Shown here: positions 10,841 through 22,610 of the stretch, in pieces
Numbering within the stretch: position 1 is the first letter of the stretch
How the letters are laid out: every line of letters begins with the position of its first letter
Assembly (NCBI GenBank): GCA_032164245.1
Contig: JAVMKO010000003.1
Span: 65,542,390-65,606,389, forward strand
Direction: 5' to 3'
Source: Sternotherus odoratus
Taxonomy: Eukaryota; Chordata; Testudines; Kinosternidae
DNA length: 64,000 nt
Program-made: the position numbers and the translations under genes
Notes under the pieces: generated by a model
Databases searched by the model: none
The model's input: only the letters and a program-made list of their open reading frames with translations
What the model was told of the DNA's origin: nothing

Positions 10841-11993
10841 ATCTTGGTCTCATTTGCATGGATTTGCTTCCCCCGACATATTTTTGGTATTTTTGGTATT
10901 CCTGTACAACATGTGTCTCAATTTGTAATAATATCCTCCCTGCAGCTGGCTTAGTTTTCTAAGTGTTTCTAAAATGTTACTGTCTTAAATTTGAGCCAAC
11001 GTACAATAACAAATTATCTAGACGCAAAGTGACTGAACTGCATTTGTTGGAAGAACATCCCCACCCCCACCCCCGCTACATTTCATCTTCCAGTCCTAGT
11101 TTTGGACTTTCAAGCTGTGTAATATAATCATCCTCTCTAGAAGCACATTTTTTTAAAAGTTGTGGAGATTGGGTGGTGTAGAAGGAAACAACTATCTGTC
11201 TCAGATTTCTTTGCAAAGTTCTGCAGCCCATCAACAACATATTGATATTTTAAACCTATGTTTAAAGCAATTTTCAGATATTTATTTGGAGCCCTTGTGG
11301 CTAAATGTAAATCTTTATATTATTATGATTTGGTGCATGCTCATGCTTCAAATATTTATATGCTTTTATGATCCACTTGAGCTGCCCTTTTTAAGTACTT
11401 TATCCAAAAAAAAAAACCTTTCCCACAGGAATTCTGTAATCTAGTGATTTCCGAATACTGATATAGAAGAAGAGATACACGATGAGGTCTCTACAGACAT
11501 GACTGCTGTCCTCAATTTTCTGCGTTCAAATAAGATGCAAATTTTGCATTATACGGCAGGAGTTTACCAATTACTGCTGAACCAGCGATACAAATATGGT
11601 CCCTATATCTGTAACAATGGCAAACTCTGCAAGAATTACTGGTAGTTTAAACTGTTATCAGTAGTCGCAGGGGACACTCTAAAGCCGCTGGCACTGCACC
11701 TGTGAAATGTTCCAGCTACAAGTTGTTTGCTCCATACATTCTTGATTGTTATCCCCATCTCTAATAATCTGCAAGACCTTTTGGCCACTTGAGACCCTAT
11801 CCTGCAATAAGTCTAATTCTGTTCTCAAGATTTGATCCTGCATAACTGAACTGAATCAGAACTTTACTGTCACTAGTGGGAGATGGACCAGGCCCTTACA
11901 TTGGTATAAATTAGGAAAAACTCCACTAAAATCAGTGTAAAACCAAAGCGACATCAGTCCCTGTGGTTGCAGTCTCACGGCTTGACTACAAAG

Positions 11994-12092
11994 GGGCTGA
12001 TTCCTCAAACACTTGCCCGTGGGAGTCAACTTTACACAGACAGGTAGTAGTCCCATTGGCTTCAGGGTGGCAAGAGTTTGCAAGACAGGACC
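11994..12092. repeat. short foldback repeat
   Basis: GGGGCTGATTCCTCAAACAC is matched in inverse by GAGTTTGCAAGACAGGACC, around a centre near GTAGTCCCATTGGCTTCAGG. It is a member of the same self-complementary family as 10751-10840 and 50553-50664, although the spacer is less symmetrical. Confidence 0.5.
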
Positions 12093-12332
12093 TAACAGTC
12101 TTTGTTGTGGCTGCTGTATTTTGATTTGCATATTTAATATTAAGAAATCCAAAACATTAGTTTTTTTAAAATGGCTCTTAATATAACCCACGATCATATG
12201 ATTTGTGAAAATGGAGTCAGAATGGGTAACATTTGTACAGAAGCAGTAAACAAATCAATGCACATGGAACAATTCCATAGGAAATCCCAAGTATTAGCTA
12301 AGGAACCCTCGGAACTGCCCAGCAAGATAGCT

Positions 12333-12375
12333 CAGTATTATTGCCCCCATTTTACAGACGGAATCTGAAGCAGAG
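12333..12375 (-). mobile_element. MIR-type CORE-SINE fragment
   Basis: TATTATTGCCCCCATTTTACAGACGGAATCTGAAG is the reverse complement of the conserved MIR segment that reads CAGTTTCC...TGTAAAATGGGG. Only this small piece is recognisable. Confidence 0.55.
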
Positions 12376-12651
12376 GGGCAGATTCTGATCTCATGTACAC
12401 TGCTGTGACTTGACTGACTTCACACCTAGCTACCAGCTTCTGTGCCACTCCATGGGTAATATTTTATGCAAATGATGTAGAGGCAGCTAACATATTTGCA
12501 AATAATTTACATATGACCCTAAACTTCAGTTTACGGTCAACACACCCATCCCTGAGCATGGGGCAGGGCGCTGCGTGCACAAAACTTGCAGGCCTAGCTA
12601 GCGTGGGTGTATGGGTGTGTGCTAGAGGGGGCCTGGGTAGAGAGCTTAGCA

Positions 12652-12868
12652 TAGGGTGGGCCTGCACAACATGCGGCCCGGGGGCCACATGTGGCCCGCA
12701 CGGGCTTACTGTGCGACCCGCAGGGGGGTGAGTAGGGGTGGGGCAAGACAAGTGGGGGTGTGGGGGGAAGCAGATGGGGGGGGCGGGGCGAGGGCGGGGC
12801 TTTTCGGCCCGCAGCTGGTTTTTTTGCAGTAATATGGCCCTTGCTGCTTTCCAAGTTGTGCGGGCCTG
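12652..12868. mobile_element. probable hAT-like MITE, GC-rich
   Basis: The left terminus TAGGGTGGGCCTGCACAACATG and the inverse of the right terminus AAGTTGTGCGGGCCTG share CCYGCACAAC. The flanks GCTTAGCA (12644-12651) and GCTTAGGG (12869-12876) match at six of eight positions, consistent with a decayed 8-bp target duplication. The interior is rich in GGCCCG blocks and G runs. No transposase is present. Large open frames through it on both strands reflect GC content. Confidence 0.5.
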
Positions 12869-13195
12869 GCTTAGGGAGCTCCCTAGCACCTCCTCCTCAC
12901 TTTCTGCCTGCTGCTGCCAGCTGCTCCTCCTTGCCCTTTCCCACTTGGCGCCAGCAGGGAAAAGGACCTGAGGGGGGCAGAGAGTCAGCGTGCTCAGTCC
13001 TGGTGCCACAGCAGCTCCTGGAGGCCAACACCGGCAATAACAGGCCAGTCCTGCTGAACCCATAAGGTTTCAGCAGAGCTGGGGGAATGCTCCACATTGC
13101 TGCCAAATGCGGCAAGGTTGCGATAGAAGCGGGAGTCTTGGCAGCCTTGCTTCAGTGCGGTGACATCCAACCACCTCGGTGCAAATGAGAACAGA

Positions 13196-13292
13196 GCCTG
13201 GCCCAGACAGGTCAAGTGATTTGTCATAGGCCCCAGAATGAGTCAGTCTTAGAGCGGAGATTAGAAATGCAGAGCTCCTCTCCTCATACCAT
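13196..13292 (-). mobile_element. MIR-type CORE-SINE fragment
   Basis: GGTCAAGTGATTTGTCATAG followed by GAGCGGAGATTAGAAATGCAGAGCTCC is a diverged reverse complement of the MIR core (GACTTGCTGTGTGACCTTGG and its upstream region). It is ancient and truncated at both ends. Confidence 0.55.
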
Positions 13293-13769
13293 ACCATACA
13301 TACTGACTTACGTTCTCTCAGCGTCACCAGAGTATAAACCAGTGGGCCCCCTTTTCAGCGATACCTGTGGGAGATGGTGCCGCGAGGAGGCCAGAAATGC
13401 TGATTTTTTTCAAGTACGACTGAAAATGTTGTGGAGTTTCGTTAATCTTTCGATCATTATCTGCAGAGAGTTAAAATCGGAAAGACTTTAAAACGCATGT
13501 GAAATGACACAAAAATTGTGTTAAATGAAAATTGGCTAAGAGGAAAAGAGTTTGCTTGTTTGTTGGAGACAGGGTTATTAATGTGAGAGGGTAGGAACAC
13601 AAATTTGTTATGTGGAGTGGATTTGCCTCAGCACAAAGAACTTATGCAGGGCCCTACACACTGTTAAACTCTGATTTAAGTGAGGCACAGGAATGGGGTG
13701 AATTTTATCCTAGGAGTGCACCAAGGAATGAACAACTCTAAGTTGGGGGGGAGGGAAGGGAGGGGACAT

Positions 13770-15595
13770 CAGACATAAGCAACAATAATTTTTGAACTAG
13801 TGATAGTTCATCTGCATGGATAGAAATGGTTAGTAATGAATATAAATATAAATCAGAAGTTAGAAATTGTAGATAATTGAATAAGGGAAGCAAAGGGACA
13901 CAAGAAGAAATCTATGGCCAGCAACATTAAGGAGTTTAAGTATATTAGGAAAAAAAGAATCCTAACAATAGTATTGGTCAATGGAGAAATGATAGAATTA
14001 TCAATAATAATATAGAAAAGACAGAAGTGTTCAATAAATATTTCTGTTCTGTATTTGGGAAAAAATAGATGATGTACTCATATCAGATGATAATACTCTT
14101 TCCATTCCACTAGTATCTCAAAAGGATGTTAAACAGAAGCTACTAAAATTAGACATTTTTAAACCAGCAGGTCTAGATAACTTGCATCCAGAATGTGAGA
14201 AAAAAGCAGGCTGATGAGTTCAGTGGACCATTAATGTTAATTTTCAGTAAGTCTTGGAACTCTGGGGAAGTTCCAGAAGACTGGAAGTTAATGTTGTGCC
14301 AATATTTAAAAAGGATAAACACAATGACCTAGATAATTACAGGCCTGTGAGGCTGACATTGATCCCAGGAAATGTAACGGAGCAGCTGATATGGGGCTTG
14401 ATTAATAAAGAATTAAAGGAGGATAATATAATGAATGCCAATCAAGATGGGTTTATGGAAAATAGATCCTGTCAAACTAACTTGATATCTTTTTTTGATG
14501 AGATTATAAATGTAGTTGATAAGGGTAATAGAGTTGTATAATAGACGTCTGAAGGGCATTTAGCTTGGTATGGCATGCCATTTTGATTTAAAAAACTAGA
14601 AAGATATAAGAAAACATGGCACACATTAACTGGATTAAAAGCTAGCTAAATGATAGGTCTCAACATATAATTGTAAACCGGGAATCATCATTGAATGTGT
14701 ATGTTTCCCATGAGGTCCTGCAGGGATCAGTTCTTGGCCCTATGACATTTAACATTTTTATTAATGACCTAGAAGAAAAAATAAAATAATTAATACAGTT
14801 TGCAGATGACACAAAAATTGGAGGAATGGTAAATAATTTAGAGAACAGGTCATAGATAAAGAGCGATCTGGATCATTTGGTAAACTGGGAGCAAGCATGC
14901 AATATGCATTTTAATATGGCTAAAGGTAAATGTATAAATCTAGCAACAAAGAATGTAGGCCATTCTTATGCAATGGGGGACTCCATCTTGGGAAGCAGTG
15001 AATTGTGAAAAAGATCTGGGGGTCTTGGTGGATACTCAGCTGAAAATGAGCTCTTACTGTGACACCGTGGCTAACAGGGTGAATGTAGTCCTTGGATGCA
15101 TAAACAGGGGAATCTTGAGTAGGACTAGAGCTGTCATTCTACCTCTGTATTTGGCACTGGTGTGACTGCTGCTGGAATAACGTATTTCAGTTCTGGTGAC
15201 CAGAATTCAAGAAGGATGTTGATAAATTGGAGACATTTCAGAGAAGAGCCACAAGACTGATTTAAGGATTAGAAAACCTGCCTTATAGTGAGCTTGATAT
15301 AGTTAGCTTAACAAAGAGAAGGCTAAGAGGTAACTTGATTATAGTCTGGAAGTTGAAACTAGACAAATTCATACACACAATAAGACCGTAATTTTTTAAT
15401 GGTCAGAGTAATTAACCATTGGAACAATTTATCAGGTATCATGGTGGATTCTCCATCACTGACTATTTTTTAATCAGGATTGGGTGTTTTTCTAAAAGAT
15501 CTGCTTTAGGAGTTATTTGGGGGAAGTTCGAAGGGCTGTGTTATACAGGAGTTCAGACTAGATGATTGCACATGCCCTTGGAATCTATGAATCTT
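13770..15595 (+). mobile_element. CR1 LINE, 5'-truncated and decayed reverse-transcriptase ORF
   Basis: A degenerate chicken-repeat-1 retrotransposon. The frame at 14254-14541 carries reverse-transcriptase signatures (NYRPVRLT, then GFMENRSCQTNL). The block around 14713-14812 reads GSVLGPMTFNIFINDLEE and then FADDT at 14799-14813, the catalytic aspartate pair. Stops and frame changes separate these pieces, so it is dead. The 3' tail, ending GACTAGATGATTGCACATGCC and then GAATCTATGAATC, is the standard CR1 end. The 5' end is missing, as is usual for LINEs that terminate early. CR1 is the dominant LINE of turtles and birds. Confidence 0.9.
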
Positions 15596-15682
15596 GGCTG
15601 AAATCTGTGTGCCTGCCCTCCTGATCTGAATAACACAAAACCATGAGGGAGTGCAGAAGTGAAAAGAAATGTATTTCAGTAA

Positions 15683-15850
15683 CAAAGGTGTAGCCGTGTT
15701 AGTCTGGATCTGCAAAAGCGACAAAGAGTCTTGTAGCACCTTATACACTAACAGATTTTAGGGAGATTTCTGATGAAGTGGGTCTTAACCCATGAAAGCT
15801 CATGATCCCTAAAATCTGTTAGTCTATAAGGTGCTACAAGACTCTTTGTC
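15683..15850. mobile_element. inverted-dimer retroposon with perfect 12-bp target duplication
   Basis: A 168-bp insertion flanked by identical GTATTTCAGTAA copies at 15671-15682 and 15851-15862. It starts CAAAGGTGTAGCCGTGTTAGTCTG, a sequence widespread in turtle genomes. From 15718 the segment GACAAAGAGTCTTGTAGCAC...CTAACAGATTTTAGGG is followed, after a spacer containing GATGAAGTGGG, by its inverse copy ending at 15850. Two head-to-head copies of one 3' end in a single insertion are thus bounded by one duplication. The variable-length duplication argues for target-primed retroposition. Penelope-like elements make such inverted structures, but the class is not proven. Confidence 0.75.
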
Positions 15851-15862
15851 GTATTTCAGTAA

Positions 15863-18800
15863 GAGCAGGCAAGAAGCTGATCACTGATGTTAAAAATGTT
15901 TTAAGGTTAAAAAACAATTGCTCCCTGCCAGAGCACAGACTGGCTTTAAAGGAGAGCTACATATGCATTCAGGACTCGGTATTTATGAAGATTCCATTGT
16001 GCTTGGGGCCGCGTGGGCGTAGGAGGTAATGGGAAGAAGAGATTCCATTTGTCCTCTCCTTATGTTCCCTTACCTCACCTGGAGCTGGGAGCCATGGTCA
16101 GCACATGGTCTGACTCAGTGTGGAAAAGAGATGAGCCTCCATCTCAACTCTTCTTCCTTTGGGTGGGGAGAGGGGCTGAGAGCAAGATGTCATTGTTCAT
16201 CCTGCCCCAGCCTCTTTTCTTTTCACAGAGCAACATGTATGACTTTTTTGGCAAAAGATTCTATTTTTCCTTTCCTCTCCTTTACCTGTTGTGTCCCTGG
16301 TTTTATCAGCTTTTCCTTTCCCTCTTTTGTTTGGTAGGAATTTTTCCTCCTTAGATTGGATTGTAGTTCCTGTATGAAAAGTGCTGTCCTGTATGAAGCC
16401 CAGAGTGCTGTCAGGAGGGGCCAATGGTCTCACCTGCCAACTCGGCAGCTACCTGTGGCACCTGTGGGTGGGATTTCTCTCCTATTGCTCTTCTATAGGA
16501 CTTGCTCCCTGGTAAATCTGGAAGCACTGCAACCGCAACCTCCTGTTAACTCTCAAGTTCCTGTCCAGACTTTGTGGGTTTCTTTTGCTCCATTTTTGCC
16601 AGTGATTTAGTTGATTTGTGATATACAGGAGTACTAGTAAAAGTCTCAGCTGTATTTCCTGGCTCTAATCAACTGACAAGGGCTAGATTAATAGCCTTGT
16701 CAGATGGCAGCAGTTGGTATTTACCAATGCCAGTGGCCAATTTAATAGTATATCCTAGCCTAAAGGGATAGACTGAATTAGGTTAGAGAAGAGGGTCCAG
16801 AGTTAGATCTAGTTTAACCTGGTGCAATTTCACTGAAGGCTTTTCTAGGAATAAGTGCAGATCTTACACAGAGAAGCAATAGCTAGCAGTTGGCATCCTT
16901 TCTCCCATTCTTTCCCAGTTTCTCCCAGTTGCATTATCTACTGGCGAACTCCAATGTATCTTTATGACAATTCAACCACACGGTTCCCTTACGACAATAC
17001 TATCTCTAGCCCTTGCTCTGCCACACAGAATAAGTCCCAAGCATCCCTGCTTGGATTTTTAAGGTCTGTACAGGTTACAGCTCCAAGTGCCAGGAGTGGG
17101 AGGCCAGTGGCTGCATATCTGACCCTTTGTTAACAAAAGACCCAGAGCTTGCAGGATGCAAATGGAAAAAAAATGCCTTTGAAGTTAATGGGAGTTTGTC
17201 GTGATAAGAACTGGGTAAGGAACTCGGAATTTGAGCCCGGCTGACTTTCTCCCTGAATTTGGGTCCCCTCTGAAATAAATGTCAGAGCTCTGTGTGCAGA
17301 GAAGCTTCCCCCAGCTGTAGTGATGTGGTGCCTTTTCTGTAATGTCGTGGAGAGGAATGATAAATCTCTCACTGTTCAAAGGGGAAGGTTTTAATGGTAA
17401 AGCTTGAACTACTTGAAGAGTCACTAAAAAGCCCCGAGCTATTACAAAGAACAGATGACCCCAGCGTGTTTACAGGGCTGAACATGCTCCCATGCCTGCT
17501 TCAGCTGCACTTTTGTGGTTTATGACCTCAGCAGAGCCTCCCTGAGAAAATTATGGGCTTGCCTTCGCTCTGGGGCCATTTATGAACCAGGCATCTTCTG
17601 GCGCATCAACAGCTTTCATGTTCATTGCCTGGTTGAACTAAGTACTGTGTTAAAAGACGGAAAGCTCTGCCAGCCCACATCAATGATCACCCGGGACTAA
17701 GGCTAATGCTCAGTCACCATATTGTTTCTGAACAATTTGATGCTGTGGTTGGAGTTGAAGACTGAAAAAAGTAAGAATGGCAACAACAAAAAATTCCTTT
17801 CGGGTTGTAGACCCTCTTGCTATATATGGGGGGAGGGAGTGTTTTATATCACAGAGCTCTCAGCTCAAGGGTCTAAGATGATCACAAACACTATTGTAAC
17901 TGACTCTTCTTAGGCTGATAGCAGGGTATGAAGCCAGGAGGACCTTCAATGCTCTACCGCTTGAGGTAAAGGGCTATAGCTTCATTAATTAGAGGCAGTA
18001 GTTGATCCATAAACCTTTTTTGTGGACTGGCCACTAGACAGCACAAACTTCTCACTCTTCTAGTGTGGGTTACACTATTCTGCAAGGAGTTTTATCTTCT
18101 ACCCCCCTGCATGCCCATTCCCTACCTATAACTTCATCTCAAAGACTATAAAAGTAAATAAACTAATGTGTATTTTCTTAATTCTGTAGAACAGTCCCTT
18201 TGTTTAGGGTGCACACTGAGACCATCTTATGGCTTGGACTCCATTCTTCTCTAAAACCTTAGAGGGAAATCCTGAAGCATATTATCAGTCTCAGTTTGTG
18301 CACTGGGCAACATTTTCCTCCTCAGTCTGCACTGTTGTTCCCTTACTTGCTGTGTGAATTTATCTGATACCCTATCACTCTGTACTCATGTCCCATGCAG
18401 AACTTTGATTGTCCTCATGGCAAAGAGTGGAAGAACCATAATGTATATTCAGGGCTGCCATAGAGATTGGTGCCAGCAGAGCTGCCGAGGTCATGGGTAC
18501 ACTACAGCTAGGGGGAAGTATAATATGCACGTTTCAATGTCACATGGTTGGGAGAATGAGCAGCAGCTAGAGATCTCTGTGATGATAACTGAAGCCCCTT
18601 GGGAAATGGGAGGTATCTCCCTGTTTGGTGCAATGCTGGGATACATAACTGCTTCCTGCCCTCCCGTTTGATAGGTAATCTTGACCCACTGTTCCCCTAA
18701 TTCCCTCCATAAACACTAGTTCTGCACTTCTGCATATGCCGCCTGCTCCCCTATTCTATGTCTCCATCCTACTCCCATGGAAATGAACCCACTTCATCCT

Positions 18801-19618
18801 CTGCTGGCATGGCATTTGGATGAGGTGGAGTTAGCGGGGGAAAGAAAGAGTCACACTGCATCTTGGGGCTTTCCGCTGGGAGCAATCACATGGCTTTGCA
18901 AGGGGCCATGCATTGGCTTGAGTCAGCCTGGTTTATATAATAGTATCACTGAAGAGGTTGGCAGAAGGGCATTCTAGCTGAGGAGCCTGGGTTCTGGCCC
19001 TCTCTTTTTCTGGCCCTCTCTTCTGCCTATTCACCCACGCTGGAGTTGCTGATCTTCAGGGCACTCCTGAGAGAAGACTGAGTGAGGAGGGAGTGGAGGG
19101 TCATTGAGAAGTCTGTCACGCAGGGAATGATGGAGGCAGGGCTGTGATGTGAAGGTTTTCTGGGCACAGTACAGCTTTGTCAAGCTTACTGTATTAAGGT
19201 GTGTTTTTAAAAACCCTGTGATGTGCTTAGAGTACAAGTCACAGTAAGCCTAATGACATGAATAAACAACCAAACTCTAACACTGGTGTCCAGGGTAAGT
19301 TGTTCACCTATCGCTGCTGGGTCCAGTTCTCCACAGTACGTAGGACATTTCACTCAGAAATAAAAACAACAACTATGATATTTGAGAAAACCCCATCTCT
19401 TACTTAGGGTGTGGTAATTTAACCCCCTTCCTCTTAGGTTGCAGTACACACCCAAATGTTCTGCCTCTCAGAGGGAAGATATGGAAAGATACATACATTT
19501 GGCATGATCCATGACTTTAATATGCTGAAGCTAAATCTTGTATTCAGCCATTTCTTTTAAAAATTGCGATAGCTTAAAAAAGAGGAGAAGGGCTAATTAC
19601 TGGGAACAACCAGTAGTA
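15863..19618. other. intergenic DNA, nothing recognised
   Basis: About 3.75 kb without a supported gene. Short ORFs on both strands show no domains and no codon constraint that I can see. A small local duplication of TCTGGCCCTCTCTT occurs near 18994-19023. No complete mobile element is visible. Confidence 0.55.
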
Positions 19619-19980
19619 CAGTAAAACCTCAGAGTTACAGGAACGGAGGTTGTTCATAACTGAACACAACTTTATGGTTCTTTCAAAAGTTTATAGCTGA
19701 ACATTAACTTAATACAGCTTTGAAACTTTACTATGAAGAAGAAAAATGCTGCTTTTGACCATCTTAATTTAAATGAAACAAACTCAGATACAATTTTCTT
19801 ATCTTGTCAAAGATTTTTTTTAACTTTTCCTTTATTTTTTTAACGTTTAACACAATATTATGCTGTGTTTGCTTTTCCCCCCTCTGCTACTGCCTGATTG
19901 CATACTTCTGGTTCCAAATGAGGTGTGTAGTTGACTGGTCAGTTCGTAACTCCAGTGTTTGTAACTCTGAGGTTCTACTG
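19619..19980. mobile_element. pogo/Tigger-like MITE
   Basis: A 362-bp element with inverted termini CAGTAAAACCTCAGAGTTAC and GTAACTCTGAGGTTCTACTG. TA precedes the left end (19617-19618); the right flank reads ATA, so the duplication is imperfect. The interior includes TTTCAAAAGTTTATAGCTGA and ATGCTGCTTTTGACCATC, both recurring in inverse at 54254-54499. There is no transposase. The termini share CAGTAAAACCTC with the elements at 9257 and 54091, pointing to mobilisation by one transposase group. Confidence 0.8.
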
Positions 19981-20049
19981 ATAGTTAAAACAAGCAAGTG
20001 AGAGTTAGTAGATATGTGCTGTCTTCCCAAAGCTACCAATATTCCTGGC

Positions 20050-20192
20050 ACTGTGGGATCCTGAGCAAATCAAATACGCTCCATGACTCAGTCCTTCTAT
20101 CTGTTTAATGGAGATAATGATACATCTACTTTTGTAAAATACTTTGAGATCCATAGGTGAAGAGCACTGGATAACTGCAAGAGATTATTACT
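20050..20192 (+). mobile_element. MIR-type CORE-SINE, 3' half
   Basis: The order CTGAGCAAATCA, GACTCAGTCCTTCTATCTGT, ATGGAGATAATGATAC, ACTTTGAGATCCATAGGTGA, GAGATTATTA follows the 3' half of MIR, ending in its ATTATT tail. Diverged, with no clear target duplication. Confidence 0.75.
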
Positions 20193-22194
20193 CACCTTTG
20201 ATCGGCTAGACTAAAAGGGGGGGGGAGTATGTCTCTCTAGCTTGTTCTAAGGAGAGTTCTTCCATGTTCTAATATGCTTCCACCAATCTTGCTGCAAAGC
20301 AGGCTTCACCATAGACTCACAGCCTTGGTAGTATCAGGCAGACATACCTGAGGATGAAACCATGAAACATGTGTCTTTACATAAGCTGCCCTCACAGCTT
20401 TAATTGTGTTCCCAAGCTCATGCTTGTGCACACATTCCCTGCAGTGAATCATCCCCAAAACTTTCTGACCAGCTCCTCTTGTCTGTTTTACAGGAATGCT
20501 CACTGACAGGGTACCTTGCATGGAAAAAGGGAGCAGAGCAAACCATGCCACTTCACCGAATGATGCCAGCTGGGCCACTCACCACCCCGTCTGGCCAAAA
20601 GTCAAACAAATAAAGCAGCTTCCTGTCATTAAGTCTCTCAGAGGAAGCTTCAGGCCCATGGGTGCCTTTGGCCCAGAAGACGCCTATCATGGACCTACGC
20701 AATGTGCTCCGCATTCCCACTACCACCTCCTCTTCTCCTTGGAGGAACATGTTTTCCTCTTGGTTTTTTGCTGGGGAATTTTTCCCTCTGGTTTCAAAAA
20801 CCAACCGGACCAATATAGGTACTTTTCCCTCTCTAACTTCAAGATTCAGATATTTGAGACTGGACAATGATATGGATTTTTTTTTTCAAAAACTGCTGTG
20901 GTTTTGCTGCTACACTAAGAATCGTGATTTGCATTGTATGGTTTTGGACCTAGTCACGTTTTGATGGGGGGAAAGGGGTTTTACTGGAGTAGCAATGCTT
21001 CAGAGTCATCTCTGTCCTACCCATGATGCACTTTTAAAGGAAGAGTTAGAATATTTTATTGGCTAATATACTTTCATTGTTATTTTTACAAAGGCCACCT
21101 TTATCCTTTTTAATGCCATATTTTCAGTGTTACACTTTTATGGCTTTTAATTTTTGATTTGACAGATGTAAGAAGCAGCATGAATAGTTTATACTGTGGT
21201 TTTTCAGAGCCTGAATGCCAAGAGAACTCAGTAAATGTTTATTCTTCTCAGCTTTCTCTTTAAATTCCCCTAAATAGCGCCCCATTTGGGAACAGAGCAA
21301 GAGTGTTGAACTAAAGACCAAAACTCCCTCAAGGTGTAAAATAATCTGAGGGGAATATTTGCTGGGCGTCACGAAAGACTTGGATGAAATTTCAACCCTG
21401 ATGGTTTTCAGTGATCCAGGAAGCCAGTGAGACAATCTCTTCATATGCATAGCCCTTTCATGATAATTAGAATGGTATGGACAAACCAATGAAAATAAGG
21501 GGTAAAGTGAGAAAGATCCCCCATGATTCTGTTTCACTGTTTGCTTTCTCCTGTCATGGTTAAGAGAAATGTGCAATTCGATCCTCAATCAGTGGGTGGA
21601 GGATAACAGGGTAGAATTTACTTGTGTGCACTTGTACAGTTGTAGCCAAGAGTCCAAAAGTACACTAGAGCATGTATTCTGGCACTGAATTGGTAAGACA
21701 GTTGTGGAGTATCCCATTCTGACAAATACAAAAAAGAAAAAAAAATTCAAATCACCTTGTGATTCAGTGTAACTGTTTACTAACTTGAATAAAGCAATCA
21801 TTCACTCTCAAGTGTTCAGAGTACACCTCTTCTATAAGGCTGCTGTTAGGAAGCAGGAAGCAGTTTGCAAAGGACGTGTCCCTATTAGTCTCAGTGAAGT
21901 TGGGAGCAGGGTATCAAAGCCAATCACACCAGAGCCTTGTAGTGATGGTGCACTATGAGCACTATGTATATACTGTATTTCTATATTTTCCTTTGTACAA
22001 AGTCCCTTACCAAGTCAAGCTACTGTTTTACAGGTGCTCCTTATTTATTAGAGCTGGGAAAGCTTGGAAAACACACCGGGCGACCGCGCTCGCTTTTTAA
22101 AAAATATTTTAAAAAGAAAAAAAAAAGCTCCTGAGCCTAGGGGAAGTTCCTAAGAGCTACCAGAGAAACATCTCCAAGAAAACAAGAACACGAA
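20193..22194. other. intergenic DNA, nothing recognised
   Basis: Two kilobases with no supported gene. A 152-codon open frame on the - strand (21588-21130) has no known domain and low-complexity composition, so I treat it as chance. A G-rich run occurs at about 20217-20226. Confidence 0.5.
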
Positions 22195-22410
22195 GCACTT
22201 CCAATGTGCTCACTTTCTTTCTGGGCTCACAACACTTTTCTCTTTCCCTGACTGGTGTCAGATTTATTAAAAGAAAATAAATCTCCAAGAAAAAAAAATG
22301 CACTTAAATGTGCTGTTGTTTTATTTTTTTTTCCTGTGCACATAAAGTTGTTCTTTTCTCTCCCTGACTGATCACAGATCAAGCAAAATTCAATCTGAAA
22401 TCTAAAAAAC
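22195..22410. repeat. diverged tandem duplication, unit about 108 bp
   Basis: The segment from GCACTTCCAATGTGCTC through TTCTCTTTCCCTGACTGGTG to AATAAATCT is repeated as GCACTTAAATGTGCTG through TTCTCTCCCTGACTGATCAC to CAATCT. Block order and spacing are preserved. There are two units only. Confidence 0.55.
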
Positions 22411-22435
22411 AAAACCACCCTGACAAGTGTTATTT

Positions 22436-22610
22436 TTATTATTACTTGTATTGCAATACTGCCTAGGAGCCCTAGTCCTGAACCAGTAACTCACTGTGCT
22501 AGGCACTGTACAAATACAAAACAAAAAGTCAGTCCCTGACCCCAAAGCTTACAATTTAGGTATAAGAAACAACCATTGGAGGCAGACAGACAGACAGATG
22601 GTTCTTAGAG
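22436..22610 (+). repeat. interspersed repeat of the ATTATTTGTATT...GTGCTAGGCACTGTACAA family
   Basis: The order ATTATTACTTGTATTGCAAT, GCCTAGGAGCCCTAGTC, GTGCTAGGCACTGTACAAA, AGTCAGTCCCTGACCCCAAA, GCTTACAATTTAGGTATAAG, CAGACAGACAGACAGATGG is a repeat I recognise as abundant in turtle DNA. A second copy, split by an insert, lies at 35348-36170. Its superfamily is uncertain. Confidence 0.65.

Noticed and set aside
12464..13063. 199-codon open frame on the - strand
   Set aside because: It spans a GC-rich hAT-like MITE and its flanks and reads as Pro/Ser/His low-complexity sequence.
14254..14541. Functional reverse-transcriptase gene
   Set aside because: It is a fragment of a CR1 LINE, with stops and frame changes separating it from the other RT motifs.
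21130..21588. 152-codon open frame on the - strand
   Set aside because: No recognised family; the surrounding sequence has ordinary intergenic composition.
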